Assembly: GCA_023052935.1 (NCBI GenBank)
Contig: CM041292.1
Location: forward strand, 141,511,143-141,575,142
Direction of reading: 5' to 3'
Length of the DNA stretch: 64,000 nt
Source of the DNA: Piezodorus guildinii
Taxonomy: Eukaryota > Arthropoda > Insecta > Hemiptera > Pentatomidae
Part shown: positions 22,383-34,010 of the stretch, one piece after another
How the letters are laid out: each line of letters begins with the position of its first letter
How positions within the stretch are numbered: the stretch's first letter is position 1
Notes under the pieces: generated by a model
Told to the model about the DNA's origin: nothing
Seen by the model: only the letters and a program-made list of their open reading frames with translations
Databases searched by the model: none
Translations under genes and position numbers: made by a program

Positions 22383-22530
22383 TTTAGAGGAAGAAAATTT
22401 AAAATATCGGCATTTAAGCCTTGTCGGACTATTTCAATCGGAATGAAACCTACATTATATTAAAGTTGACATCGATATAGTGAGTTTTTGAGAAATAGTA
22501 AAATATCTATAAAATATATGGTATAAAGTG
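22383..22530 (+). repeat. dispersed AT-rich repeat (GGAAGAAA family)
   Basis: AGAGGAAGAAAATTTAAAAT, ATTTAAGCCTTGTC, GAAACCTA and GGTATAAAGTGGCT occur in the same order as at 17785-18015. No coding content. Confidence 0.55.
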
Positions 22531-23379
22531 GCTATTCCGTTTCGCCGAATTCGTTAAAAAATTGCTTTCACATCTGAGCATATACGCGTCTAAAATATGT
22601 AATTTCACGTTTATACAACTTATCATTTTTTTTTTGTTATATATTTTATTGTTCAAGAATCAAGTAAAAATAAAACAATATTCAAAAAACAAATAATGCA
22701 ACAGTACAGGCCGCTCAGAATTTACACATCCATCCATCCATTATCTATCTGCAATGAGATCAGAAAAGAACTCGACAGCCAAATTATTTCGGGAAAATTA
22801 TTTGAAGACAAAAATTCAACTATAGTTATCCATGTTATTGTTCAATATAATAATTATTTATTTTTCCTTCCATTGTAACAAACAATATTAGGATGATACC
22901 TTACAATACAAATGTTTTGATCATGGTAACAGAATAGTTAAAAATATACATTCTGATGATTAGAATTGCAGGAGATTTAATTATAATCTGGAGATGTTAT
23001 GCAAAAAGACGGATCAGATTTTAATTGTAAATTAAGCAATAAGATCACAAAAGACATGTGATGGAAATAAGCAAAAAACAATAATTAATTTCAATGAGAA
23101 ACTAAACATTTCTATTGTTCAATTCCAAGGATCTACACTGAAGAAAAACATAAATAAAAAATGTAATAATTATCAGCAGCTTGTAGAGCATGCTTTTTCC
23201 TGAAGCTTTGAAAAATTTTATTAATTGTACTACAGCAACAGGAATTCACGAATTCATTATCAACACGTTTGTTTCTAACATACGAATACATGTTAATCTC
23301 AACGAGTTACAGAACAATATTTCGTGCGGGATCGTTTGTCATAAAGGACAGAATAAACAATAACTGTTTCAATGGTAAT

Positions 23380-23770
23380 GTCAGTTCAGATATACGGCTG
23401 TGACAAAAACAGCTACCCTTGAAATCGGAATTGAGATATTTGTAAAGAAATTCTTCTGCTTGATTACATGGGAGATCTAGTAGGATCACAGTCCTGGTGC
23501 TTGGAGAAAAGGATGTGCTAGGAGAGTACCTGTTCACAAATACTGGGCGGGCTACTTCTCATAAATATGAAGGCAATGTGGTTAAGGTTGGCTGGACGTG
23601 TAGCTATGAGCAGTCCACAGGAAGCCTTGGCACAAGGAAGAATGTCAAAATATGAGATCGCATGGGAGGCCAAAATCCAAATGGATAGACTGGCTCAACA
23701 AAGATACTTAGTTAATGCAGCGAATTGGAAATAAGTAACGGTGTAGAAGTCTGGTTTAGTCAGCCAAAAT
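23380..23770 (+). pseudogene. RTE-type reverse transcriptase, C-terminal fragment, frameshifted
   Basis: Across two or three frames the segment gives VQIYGCDKN..., then IEIFVKKFF, then RLAGRVAMSS and finally GRPKSKWIDWLNKD. These follow the order of the RTE-type tail (YGCE-W, LEIFERK-LR, RWLGHV-RM, GRPK-RW-D). It belongs to the same broad class as the fragment at 3244-3453, on the opposite strand. It is clearly dead. Confidence 0.65.
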
Positions 23771-23948
23771 ATACAAGTTTTATACGCTCAACCGGAATAA
23801 TGTTTAATAGTAATATTTTTATTTGAAAAAATACTGATAGTAACATTTCTGGAAAAAGCGTAAGAGCAGGAAGGCTGATAGTAACGTTTCATATTAAATA
23901 ACAATTTTTTAATGGGAACTGATTGTGACTTTAAGTATTTAAAAAAAA

Positions 23949-23951
<3 letters not shown>

Positions 23952-24010
<59 letters not shown>
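23952..24010. repeat. (TA)n microsatellite
   Basis: About 30 uninterrupted TA units. Confidence 0.97.
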
Positions 24011-24013
<3 letters not shown>

Positions 24014-24439
24014 AGCTATAATTTGATAAGTGGGTTTGTTAGTGGTGTAACTTCCTCTTCTAACATGACTATCACGGTAGAGAGTATCCAATGAATAGTT
24101 TCCGTGATGGTGTATCATGTGCATCATCATCGTGTATTTTGTCTTTAAGAGAAGTATCGACAGTTTCGAAAGGACAATATTGGATCAGACACCACCTTTC
24201 AGTAGCAGCCCATTGAAGATATCTAGACGTGATATACTCAGGTTCAGATGGCGCCCCCAACCGATTTATAAATAAAAGAAACAAAGAAGGCCTAAAATAA
24301 AATATAAACTTCTAATCGTACTACAAGTTTATGTGTTGAACATCTGAAATGTATAAATTACCACGGCGAAAACAGTGTATTTTTGATCAATTGGATTTGG
24401 TGATTATGAAAAAGGAGCTATATATTGTAGTTTTTTTTA

Positions 24440-24562
24440 TTATTATTACACGGTTAAAAATAATCCGTTTTAGAAAGTATTAATTTTCTACTACACATTT
24501 ACTTATTGTATTCTTTAGTACAGTTGTAAATTACTATAAATAAATATTTAAAAAAATTAATT
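24440..24562 (+). repeat. J1 Jockey-like 3' UTR tail only
   Basis: CACATTTACTTATTGTATTC, then TACAGTTGTAAATTACTATA and an A-rich end, match the last about 90 bp of J1 copies at 29.3 and 39.3 kb. Confidence 0.6.
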
Positions 24563-24899
24563 TGCCAAGTAAATACAGTGTATTTAGATTATACAAGAAA
24601 AGAGTATAACTTCTTAAGGATGATCATATGCGCAATCATTTCCAGGTTGTTGTTATATCTTTTAGCCTCCGTGATAAAACTATTTTTATACCTAGCATTA
24701 CATCTCTTGGTATTTCTAAACTAGCAATTCTTATCATGATGCTAGATTGTCAGGAAAATAATGCAGGGTATCAGATTTTTCCTTAAAACCTTCTCTATAT
24801 AATAATCTGTTTACGTTTGCGAGATTATTCATTTATATAAACACTTTCAATTCTCTTTCGAAAGAAAATGTTTGTTTATCTTAGGAGTATTTTGCTACT

Positions 24900-25320
24900 T
24901 GGAAATAATGGTTAAAAAATTTCGAGTGAGAGACTTCAGCCAAATAGGACAAAGAGGGTTGCAAAAGGATGAACCATTAATTATGGTGTTCTGCGAGTTT
25001 TGTTTAAAGAAAATCCTAGACAAATTTGTTTGATAACTTGGAGAATAACTCGATGTCAGCAAATAGGCTGTCGATGACCATCTCAAAGCGATTGTAAAGA
25101 TGAAAAATTCCAAAGTTGGGTTACTCATTTATAAAGGCCCACTAAAACATCACTTGGTCTTCATTGTGGAAGGAACAAGATCCATTTATGTCCAGCATAG
25201 TCATTTTAGATCAAAAGAGGATCTTGTACGATAACAGCAGTACATACGCTGACACAAATACCGCACAAGTCATTGTTCAAAGAGCCCTATAAAAAAGGTT
25301 TTATAAAATATTATGTTTTA
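24900..25320 (+). pseudogene. heavily decayed mariner transposase
   Basis: In shifting frames the segment reads ENPRQ, IDDHLKAI, WVTHL and a degraded form of TSDEKWILYDN (GATCTTGTACGATAAC near 25220). These correspond in order to the DNA-binding domain, linker and first-aspartate region of mariner transposases. TIRs were not found. A second fossil with the same words lies at 28600-28960. A Jockey-type fragment borders it on the right. Confidence 0.55.
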
Positions 25321-25439
25321 AATTATATTCAGAGTATATGGAAAAAAAATATCAATTTGTTGCCATAAATATATTGAAAGTAGTGGAGACTACTCATTCA
25401 TAAAAACAGGTATATATTTTTTAAATATTTTTTATTCCA

Positions 25440-25830
25440 AAAACAATTTTTATAGAGTAATATTACAATCTGTCCTAATTAGGACATTTAAAATCGTGAT
25501 CAAGCACTACATTCATACTGCATTCACACAATATGTACAAAACAATAAATATACAATAATAATGCAAAACACATATATACATTATATACTAAATAAGAAT
25601 AAGTACAAAAGTCACTCATACCTACATACAATCCCCAAGCATACAGCACGTGCGTGGAGAATCGTAGCCGATACTAGAACTCCAATATACATGTTTGCTA
25701 GAGGTCCCGTGGGTACTGCCTTCTCAACCTTCTAGGGGGATGGTAAGGGTATGTAGAGCTGGATAGCGATTGAACTAGCATTGGGGTGATGGATAAGGTT
25801 CTGATGGAATTAGGATGGAATAGGGTCTAA
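25440..25830 (-). mobile_element. Jockey-like retrotransposon fragment, family J2
   Basis: On the minus strand, TCCATCAGAACCTTATCCAT, CTATCCAGCTCTACATACCC and CCCCTAGAAGGTTGA lead to AAACATGTATATTGG. A long 3' UTR ending TCCTAATTAGGACAGATTGT and an AATAAAAAATATTT tail follow. The copy at 51.1-51.6 kb has the same series on the plus strand. Only the last coding bases and UTR remain. Confidence 0.75.
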
Positions 25831-26746
25831 AATAAATGGAATATTTAGGTCGTGGTGTAAGGTATGGTTAGTGATATATTAAGAAGCATTAACTATTTAT
25901 TCGAATGACTTTGGATTGAATGCTTTTGATGCTAAAAAATTTGGCTGTACCCACAGTTCAAGTCCATTGGTATAGATAGGTTTCAGTTCTACCTTGTAAA
26001 TTAGCAATTAGTTTTCAAAAGAAATTGGAGATTGTCTGTTTAATAGTCTGTATAATTGGCCAAATCCTTTTCTCTTTTAAATCCGTAATTTTTATTATTT
26101 TTTGATAGTGCATAGAATGATCCAATTCTTCGAATACTAGGAGAAACTGATTATATTGTTAAGGGTTTCAGTGACTACATACCACTCGTTTACTTTCCAA
26201 TTCTTCTTCGCTCCCTTAAAATGCGTTGGAAGTATTGTGGAAGACATTAGAGTCGAGGATGGACGGTCAGTGAAGGTCCAGGAACTAGGGCCACTAGGAA
26301 GGAGCTCTATCGACCCAAGTCTCTTCCCATGGGGTGTGTCCTAATGTCTACATATCCCCTCATGGCTCCAATCTCACCACTTCACTTTTTTTCTATAAAT
26401 AGTTTTCTGTAGGTTTTAATACCATTAAAGCTGTAATAACAATAACCGGTTGAAAAAAGATACTGAAAAAAAGTCATAGGTAATATGAAATGGATTAAAC
26501 CACTGAACGGCTTTGGTTTTAAACTTAGTTTATGAAAATCTGTCAGGCTACAGTGAATCACACCCTATATCCTATATATCATAACCTATTATATAATATT
26601 ATATATATATATAACCTATATATCCTTACTATATTTTTTTATACTACCTTCAGAAGCAGTTCCATAGCATTGAAGTAGTAAATAACCTAATAGAGTGGTT
26701 TCAGGGTTAAAATAGCAAGACCCCTAAAAAAAAAAAATAATCTTGC

Positions 26747-26804
<58 letters not shown>

Positions 26805-27344
26805 ATATATTATATATATAAAAAATTGAATATATATCTAAATTGCAGTTCTTTTCAAAAAGTCCTAAATTCATATTTCATTTCAAAGTATACTATAATA
26901 TTCCTTACATAAACTAAAAAAAAAAGAGAAAATAATCAATTAAATGGGTTCAATAAAATATATTGAATTTTGCATGAAAACAGATATATTTCCTGTCGCA
27001 GCTCATCGTCTTAATTTTAATTCGCCACCTACTAACAGTAACTTTTTTGATATTGAAATAATCGAATTGGCAATTTAGCAATCGCGATTGAAATATTTTT
27101 TAAAGTTAACCCAAGATTGTATATGCTACAGCCACGCTCTCAGAACCGAATACCTTTACGTGAAACATTGTACTACAATGAAAAATTAAAATTTAGAACA
27201 TATTAGGTACAGTATATGCTGATATCTACTATCAGTAGATTGCTATCGTTTACCAAGCTCAATCTGATGTTTGAATGTGATGCGTGAGTGATTCTTGTTA
27301 GTTTAAGGCAAGGCTTCACAAATATTTTTCATAATTTAATATCA
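25831..27344. other. AT-rich DNA with AT microsatellites
   Basis: Interrupted (TA)n lies at 26560-26625 and 26746-26822, the latter with regularly spaced ATTATATAT interruptions. A GC-richer patch at 26215-26340 has a 62-codon frame without recognisable motif. No gene is supported. Confidence 0.5.
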
Positions 27345-27548
27345 TTTTCCAATGATATCTCGCGGACCCTCTGAGGCGTCTGAAAAGAAGATGGCCTCGA
27401 GACCTCCTAGTTTAGAATAGTTACAGGAGTGCTACCAATAGGTAGTTCTTCTACGAGTCAGCTTCATATCATTTTTCTTTTATCATACTTACTTGTTGTA
27501 TTATGAAGTACGTTTATAAATTTAAATAAATAATATTTCTTTAAAAAA
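27345..27548 (+). mobile_element. very short J1 Jockey-like 3' end inserted beside a hAT-like fragment
   Basis: CCTCTGAGGCGTCTGAAAAG and GATGGCCTCGAGACC encode the extreme J1 C-terminus (RRLKRRWPRDL). The J1 UTR and A-rich tail follow to 27548. Immediately upstream, TGATATCTCGCGGACC matches the hAT-like block at 7.9 kb. Confidence 0.75.
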
Positions 27549-27694
27549 ACAGAAAAACTAATACTTTTGTATTGCACAGCTGTTGTCTTCTAAGGAGAAA
27601 ATTGAATATTTTAGCTACACTATTAAACATTTAAACAATGAAAATGATTGTTGTATTTGGTAGACTAACTATACTTTGTACCAAGCGAATAAAG

Positions 27695-28060
27695 TTGTTG
27701 TTTGGGGTTTTAAGGCGTAAAACCCAGGGGTCATAAGCGCCTATAGCTCTTTAATTAAAATAAATAAAACAAAATTAATAAACTAAGCTTATAATAATAT
27801 TGATAATAATAAGATAAAATAGTAAATAAAAATGAAATTAAATTAAAAGACTATATTTTATTAAATAATGAGTGACTCTAAGAAACCTGAACAACGACGA
27901 AATATTGTATTCATTATCGGCGATTATGGGGAATATATTAGGTCTGAGTTCAAATTTGTCCTATAAAAAGGGCAGTCTTCAATCTGACTAAATGTGGCTG
28001 ATAGTTAGGATATTATCACAGTGTTGAAACTTAAGGGGTGGTTGTTTAATAATGAGATAA
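27695..28060 (-). mobile_element. I-like retrotransposon 3' end, diverged
   Basis: The plus strand carries TTTTAAGGCGTAAAACCC and TCATAAGCGCC, the same 3' terminal hairpin as at 16.67 kb. Upstream on the minus strand, decayed coding sequence retains ELRPNIFPII and CHIS-like pieces of the CCHC tail. Many substitutions; older than the 16.6 kb copy. Confidence 0.65.
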
Positions 28061-28600
28061 ACATGGAAATGCGAATGATAGAGTTTGTGTTAAAGTAGAA
28101 TGTTTAATTACAGTATTTATGTGCAGATAAAAAGTTAGAGGGTATGGTAAGGAAAGAATAACTCACAGAGGAACATATTTTAATGTGTGATAATTACTTT
28201 GAAGTGGCCTGTTATCTCATTGCATAGTTCCTTGTTATCTTCTCGTACTTTATTTCATTTTGTTTATTATCTTGTTTTACTTTGTTTGATGAAGATTCTC
28301 AGTGCTAGCTACTTTTTTCTGTGTTTTCCCACCGTTCTATAAATTACATTTTTGATTGTATTAAAATAAAAAAAATTTGCACACAATTCATTTCAAATCT
28401 TTGAATTTAAAATGATTTGATTTACGGACAAGCATCGTCATGTGTGTCACGTCTAAATTTGGACGGCTTTTTAATAGTCTTACATGTCTTACCTCCTTCC
28501 TACACTCAGTAAACCCATAATGACCACCCGAGTATGTTAATCATTACTTTAGTTAAATAACTAAGTGTTGGGCGAGGGTAGCATTAGTGAGCGTTCTGTT
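28061..28600. other. AT-rich DNA, nothing recognised
   Basis: No open frame with recognisable motifs and no repeat end identified. Confidence 0.45.
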
Positions 28601-28960
28601 ATTCCTAAAATTTCGATGGGGAGACTTTACCTGTTAGGCAAAAAAGTTCGTAAAAAGACTTATTGCCCTGACGACAATGTTCTTCAAGATTCGTTGGGAG
28701 GAAATCCGATCGGATAAAATCAATGACCATCCCAAGGCGATTGGAAAGATGAAAAAGCTTGAAATATTGTTTCCTCACTAATCAAACGACCGCTAAAGAA
28801 ACTCAGAGTTGTAACATTTGTGTCTTACTTCTGATGAAAAGTGGATCTTGTGCGAAACATCAGGCGTTATAGATAGTGGTTTGACTTAGAGAAATATCAC
28901 TACAATTTATTGAACAAAGACCCTTAGAAAGTGTTTTTTTCTGACTTTATGAATTCTAAG
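28600..28960 (+). pseudogene. heavily decayed mariner transposase, with TSDEKWIL remnant
   Basis: The frame-shifted sequence contains INDHPKAIGKMKKLE (end of the DNA-binding domain) and TSDEKWILC (the first catalytic aspartate, encoded near 28835-28865). Words such as CAAGGCGATTGGAAAGATGA are shared with the fossil at 24.9 kb, so the two are copies of one old lineage. No TIRs were identified. A J1 fragment follows at 29080. Confidence 0.65.
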
Positions 28961-29079
28961 CATTCAAAATTATATTCAGGGGTAACACACTAAATGCCCG
29001 CAGAAATGTATTAAAGGTAATGAAGGTATTAATAAAAACAGATATGTATAATTTGTTCTTACTTTGTCTCCAATAAAAT

Positions 29080-29372
29080 AATTCATAAAGACCTAAGTAT
29101 TACATTAGCCGCGGATCTAGCCCGAACTAGATATACCTCCTTTAATTCCAAATTACTCGTCCGCAGCCTCTCATTACCAACTATTCCTGACAATCCCCCT
29201 AGGCGGCTGAAAAGACGATGGCCGCGCGATCTGCTACATTAAATAAACACTGAAGTGCTACCACTGGATAGTTTCTTCACATGCCTGTTTCAAGCCCATT
29301 TGATCAATTAACACATTTACTTAATGTATTTTATTGTATAATACAGTTGTAAATGTCTTTAAAAAAAACAAT
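29080..29372 (+). mobile_element. J1 Jockey-like 3' end
   Basis: One frame reads IIHKDLSITLAADLARTRYT and, at its end, DNPPRRLKRRWPRDLLH then TAA. The J1 UTR and an A-rich tail follow to about 29372. The coding part is open over about 55 codons, suggesting modest age. Confidence 0.85.
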
Positions 29373-30212
29373 TGTTTTTTCTTTTTTTATAAAACCGTAA
29401 TCCTGCATTATTTTCAGGACAGTTCAATATATTAACACTATTTCGGCGTAATTAAATATATTTCAGAGATCCTCTCCCTCAACAATTTTCCACAGGTCTG
29501 CGACTGGTTTAGACCGTACAATATATCAGATCTCTAAATACACAATGTGGTGCTTATTAAGCTTCTTTTTTTTTTTTTTCTAGAATTTCGTGTTAAGAAT
29601 CTTAGCAAGTTGAATAATTGCTGTTTGAAGGACTTTTTCGTCCACATTCATGTTTCAGACATCGTTTGAGTTTAAGTTACATTTTCTTTTAAAGGGATAC
29701 TTGAGACATGAAATGATGTTTACTAATAGATGAATTGGTACCAATATTTTTGTACTGGAAAGGAATGAAGGCGTTACATTCATCGTTTTAAAATCCTAGA
29801 ATAGAATAAATAGGTTGAGGGTGGAGGCAGCAATGTTTGGAATATGTCACCAGATTTGATAATTAACAGAAAATTGCGTTATGTCTTAACTGATGCGTGT
29901 TGAATGTTAACTAATTGGTTGTTTATTATTATTAATTAATCTATTAGGTTGTTTCTTTAAGGATTGATAGGTTAATGACGCGACTAAGGCTACGTGAGGG
30001 AGGTCGGATCGATGGTCCGTCCTTGGGGGGCCGGCTGCTGCCTGCTCTCCTCTCGCCTCTATCCGATATTTTCTACTCTTTTAGGATAACTCTCTCAGCC
30101 TTAATAAATATAATAATATATTTTGTCGATTCTAATTGAATCTCCAGAACTAAAGGGGTTTCGTTAGGCCCGCCTAACCATTGGTATGTGAAACCACACC
30201 TCAAATATGCGG
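29373..30212. other. AT-rich DNA with one GC-rich patch
   Basis: The patch at about 29980-30060 is strikingly GC-rich and contains a 25-codon ATG frame (MVRPWGAGCCLLSSRLYPIF...) without a clear splice donor. Its nature is unknown. Confidence 0.4.
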
Positions 30213-31278
30213 TCCAGCCTATATAGATAAGAAGTATGTGTTTATCAGAGGAAATCTCTGTTTAAAAGCAATATGCATGTTCCTAATGTTCATTTAAAAT
30301 ACTTTACAAGACACATATCTCAATATATCATGCTAGAGTAATGGCAATAAACCTCTGTGCTTAAACCCTATTTTAGAAGGGGTGAGAGACAGACTTATAG
30401 CTAATAGTCCGCTTCTGGATCACTGATAGTCAAGCTGCTATTGGAGTGTTGGGTAGCTACATTACACCGTCCAAACTTGTGGAAAAGTGTATGGGAAATA
30501 TTAACACCATTTTCCTGCAGAATGAGGTCGGAGATCATAGGATGCTGGCCGCTCAGGCATTCAAAGCTCTGAGAAAGCCGATAGCATCACGAGGAGGGTT
30601 TCTTCCCTCCACTCACGAGTGTGTTTGTGGAAGAAGCTTCTATAGATAAGAACTATGTGTTTATGTTCCTAATGTTCATTTAACATACTTTACAAGACAC
30701 ATACCTCAATCTATCATGCTAGAGTAATGGCAATAAACCTCTGTGCTCAAACCTATTTTAGAAGGGGTGAGAGACAGACTTATAGCTAATAGTCCGCTTC
30801 TGGATCACTGATAGTCAAGCTGCTATTGGAGTGTTGGGTAGCTACATTACACCGTCCAAACTTGTGGAAAAGTGTATGGGAAATATTAACACCATTTTTC
30901 TGCAGAATGAGGTCGGAGATCATAGGATGCTGGCTGCTCAGGCATTCAAAGCTCTGAGAAAGCCGATAGCATCACGAGGAGGGTTTCTTCCCTCCACTCA
31001 CGAGTGTGTTTGTGGAAGAAGCCTCTATAGATAAGAACTATGTGTTTATGTTCCTAATGTTCATTTAACATACTTTACAAGACACATACCTCAATCTATC
31101 ATGCTAGAGTAATGGCAATAAACCTCTGTGCTCAAACCCTATTTTAGAAGGGGTGAGAGGCAGACTTATAGCTAATAGTCCGCTTCTGGATCACTGATAG
31201 TCAAGCTGCTATTGGAGTGTTGGGTAGCAACATGACACCGTCCAAACTTGTGGAAAAGTGTATGGGAAATATTAACAC
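30213..31278 (+). repeat. tandem array of about 385-bp units from an R1-like RNase H region
   Basis: Corresponding points lie at 30446, 30831 and 31217, giving periods of 385 and 386 bp. Unit one carries an extra block of about 33 bp near 30245. Units one and two each contain a frame of 67 codons, nearly identical between them, with TPSKLVEKCMGNINTI and CVCGRS. Just upstream, the TDSQAAIGVLG word corresponds to the RNase H motif with a catalytic aspartate. Unit three breaks off after GGGAAATATTAACA and continues into unrelated phase of the same element. The near identity indicates recent tandem duplication or assembly duplication. Confidence 0.9.
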
Positions 31279-31560
31279 TCAGCTATGCTAAAGGCCCGAT
31301 CAAGGCGACTGCTGGTAATAAAACCAGACTCAGTATCATTCTAAGATGTTCTTGGAGGGACCCTGCAAAGAAAGAAGTTATTATTACTCTGTACTATTAT
31401 ACAGGATAACTCTGAGGAGGATGGCAAGACTATGCACTGGATACTGTTAGCTCAATAAGCACATTCTCAATCTGGGATTAGTAGCCTGACCGACCGAGGA
31501 AGATGAAACTGCCTATCATGTGATATGTAGTTGTGAAGAGATATCTAGGATATGGCTTTA
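31279..31560 (+). pseudogene. R1-like retrotransposon C-terminal (RNase H to zinc-tail) fragment
   Basis: Frame-shifted coding words include LNKHILNLGLV and EEDETAYHVICSCEEISR. They match the post-RNase H tail of R1-clade proteins (LTGH--LN-H---LGLV, C--C-EEETA-H-LC-C). Together with the RNase H motif in the adjacent array, this marks one decayed R1-like element reading left to right. Confidence 0.6.
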
Positions 31561-32019
31561 TTTCTTTTCGTAATGACCATAATTCATATCTTAAGCTTTG
31601 TGAACTGATGAATACTTACAGTTCAGTCAGATTCACTAAGGAAGTAGGCCTGTATTACCAGAATAATGGACGGCGCACAATAAGCCTACTTAGGACTGCA
31701 GTGCTAGAAAATAAGGCGGAAAAAATGTCCATTTAAACAACAATAAATCTGGTGCCCTCTTTATCGAGGCTTGGTGAACTATAGTAGGTAGGATCTCCCT
31801 ACTCCAGGATTGCCTCATGCTGAAACATCATAATATATATCTAATCCTGCTATGGCTGGGTTTGAAGACAGGGCAGTACAATATTACTATTCCTGTGAAT
31901 CAGTCTGAGAAAAAAGAAAAAATATTTCTCTTTTTAATAATTATAATATTACTCAAAACTTTTTATTTAACTTTACTTATTACTTTTAACATTAAGAGAG
32001 GATTAGATTATATATACTA
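31561..32019. other. continuation of decayed retroelement or unidentified DNA
   Basis: Two chance-length frames (31533-31736 and 31817-32020) have no recognisable domains. Confidence 0.35.
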
Positions 32020-32225
32020 GAGACGCCTTCCCCATCATCAGGACTCACTGAGTTGTCTAAAAGTTAAAAATCCATTTTTAATTAAAAATGTTGTCAAAAT
32101 TGTCTTTAAAAATAAAATTATAACGAACAGGGAACAACAATCGTCCCACCTTACATTTTCTTTGGCCTCTTATCGATTTATTATAGATAAAAATGAGGAA
32201 GGTCCCCGAAACGTTTACTCGTTAA
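32020..32225. repeat. diverged relative of the palindromic element at 53 kb
   Basis: CCCATCATCAGGACTC near 32032 and GGTCCCCGAAACGTTTAC near 32200 are the two diagnostic words of the 53.9-54.1 kb palindrome, in the same relative orientation. The intervening arms no longer pair well. Confidence 0.4.
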
Positions 32226-32668
32226 AGTTTTAGTGTGATAAACTTTTTTTGGGGGTAGGAAATAGAAACCTACTATTTTATTGATATCATTTACAATTTC
32301 CTTTAAACCTGTTCTTATTATGCTTTTATATCTTTTCTCGAAAACATATGTTCACTGTAAAATAAATGATACTGAAACAAAATTAAAAACATTAAATGTA
32401 TTTAGAAAAAGTTCATTTGTAATATAAATTAATATTAAATAAAATAAAATAGGAACTAGATCGGTTCCTAGGGAAACTGAACAGGTTTTGATTTTTTTGA
32501 CCAATTCAATTCTGCCGATGATCAAATATAATAATGAATTGGTAGTCCCAAAGTGATAAATTCTTAATTGGTATAAATGAACTTTCTAAACATAAATGAA
32601 TATGCATTTAAATTGCAAACGCGCGAAGCGAAGTCGGTCCATGATAGTATATCATCACTTCATCAGTT

Positions 32669-34006
32669 GAGACGTTGATTTCCAAAAGGTACTAAAGGAA
32701 ATTTTTTTCAAAGTTGATATTTTGACATATTTGTATTCTAATGGTTTAGTTTTATCTAAATCCGTCATCAAAGATTATCTAAAAAACATAAAAATCCTTT
32801 AAAAAGGCATTTTAAAATTACATTTCATTCCAAAAGGTACTAAATCCACATATTATTTCATTCCACAAGGTACTAATATCATTTCCTTCCAAAACATACT
32901 ATATCTATGTAAACAGATATAACCTTTCCTTTCATTTCCTTCCAAAAAGTACTGTATTACCTACTATACGGCAGAAGCACCTAATTCCGTAATATATCAC
33001 CATTAAATTATTGTTTTCATCATTCTATGCATTTTTATTGGTTCATTTAGCAATTTATAGAAATATTCTTGAATAACCGCTATTCATCTTAAATATAGGT
33101 TTTAACTTAATAATCTGTTTTTAGGCTATTTGAAACAACTTAGTTGCGTCGCTTTGGTTCTTTTCGGTTGACAATTAAATTATGTTTTTTCATAGTATTT
33201 CTTCTTGCAGCAACATAAATATGGATTAAAATTTTTCAGAAACTCACATTTTAATAGAATAATGGTATTTGATACAGCATATAGTTGGAATTAGCATTCC
33301 ACAAACTTTCTAAATATGTGAAGAAGATCCGTGCCTGATCTAACTTAGTAGTCGATTTTTTTAATGTAAAACAAAAGCTCAAAAGTTATTATTTATCAGT
33401 ATCTATAGTTAAATATTGTTTACACGTAGTTATTAATATAGATAAATTTTCTAAATTCACACAAATCTTAAATACTAGTTCAAAACAAACTTCATAATTA
33501 CATACTTTCTTATTATAGTGCCATAACAGATAAATTGTCCTTTGAATGTTCACTTTCTTTATGAATAATAGATAATCAATGAAATTAACCAAAAAAGAAA
33601 GATTTTTCTCAGAGGGAGAATAAGGAAATATACATAACTTAGTAATTAATGATATAAAGACGTTAGTTATCGGGAATGTTGTATCAGGAAGGTTGTAGTG
33701 ATTGTTACCAACTTATCTCGCGTTATATTCTTCCAAAAAGTACTATATCCCTTTTAATTCTTTCCAAAAAGTACTATATTCACGTTTCAATCCAAAAAGT
33801 ACTATATCCATATTATATTGTTTGAAAGTCATGGGAAAAGTGCAATAATTTCGAAAAATAAGTTGGCAACTTTCTTAAAAATCAACTTTTGATTTAAAAA
33901 AAAAATAATCAAGTAAATTAGTCCATTAATAAAAAAATGGCAGATTTTTGCGTTTCCTGTAAAATTGTTTTAAGTGGATATAGTACCTTTTGGAAATCAA
34001 CGTCTC
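32669..34006. mobile_element. unclassified inverted-repeat DNA transposon (GAGACGTTGATTTCC family), long copy
   Basis: Perfect 26-bp inverted repeats begin GAGACGTTGATTTCCAAAAG. AGTT flanks both sides (32665-32668 and 34007-34010), a probable 4-bp target duplication. Seven internal direct copies of TTCCAAAARGTACTA-like words occur near both ends: 32828, 32861, 32887, 32940, and 33731, 33762, 33791, most spaced 26-33 bp. They echo the inner half of the TIR, as expected for subterminal transposase-binding repeats. No transposase frame is present. I cannot assign a superfamily. Confidence 0.85.
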
Positions 34007-34010
34007 AGTT

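Noticed and set aside
30446..31034. Two nearly identical 67-codon genes in tandem
   Set aside because: They begin at GTG inside the RNase H region of an R1-like element and are repeated only because the 385-bp unit is tandemly duplicated.
32828..33805. Regularly spaced short repeats suggesting a CRISPR-like array
   Set aside because: The words are diverged copies of the transposon TIR, spacers are about 15 bp and related, and the genome is eukaryotic; subterminal repeats explain them.
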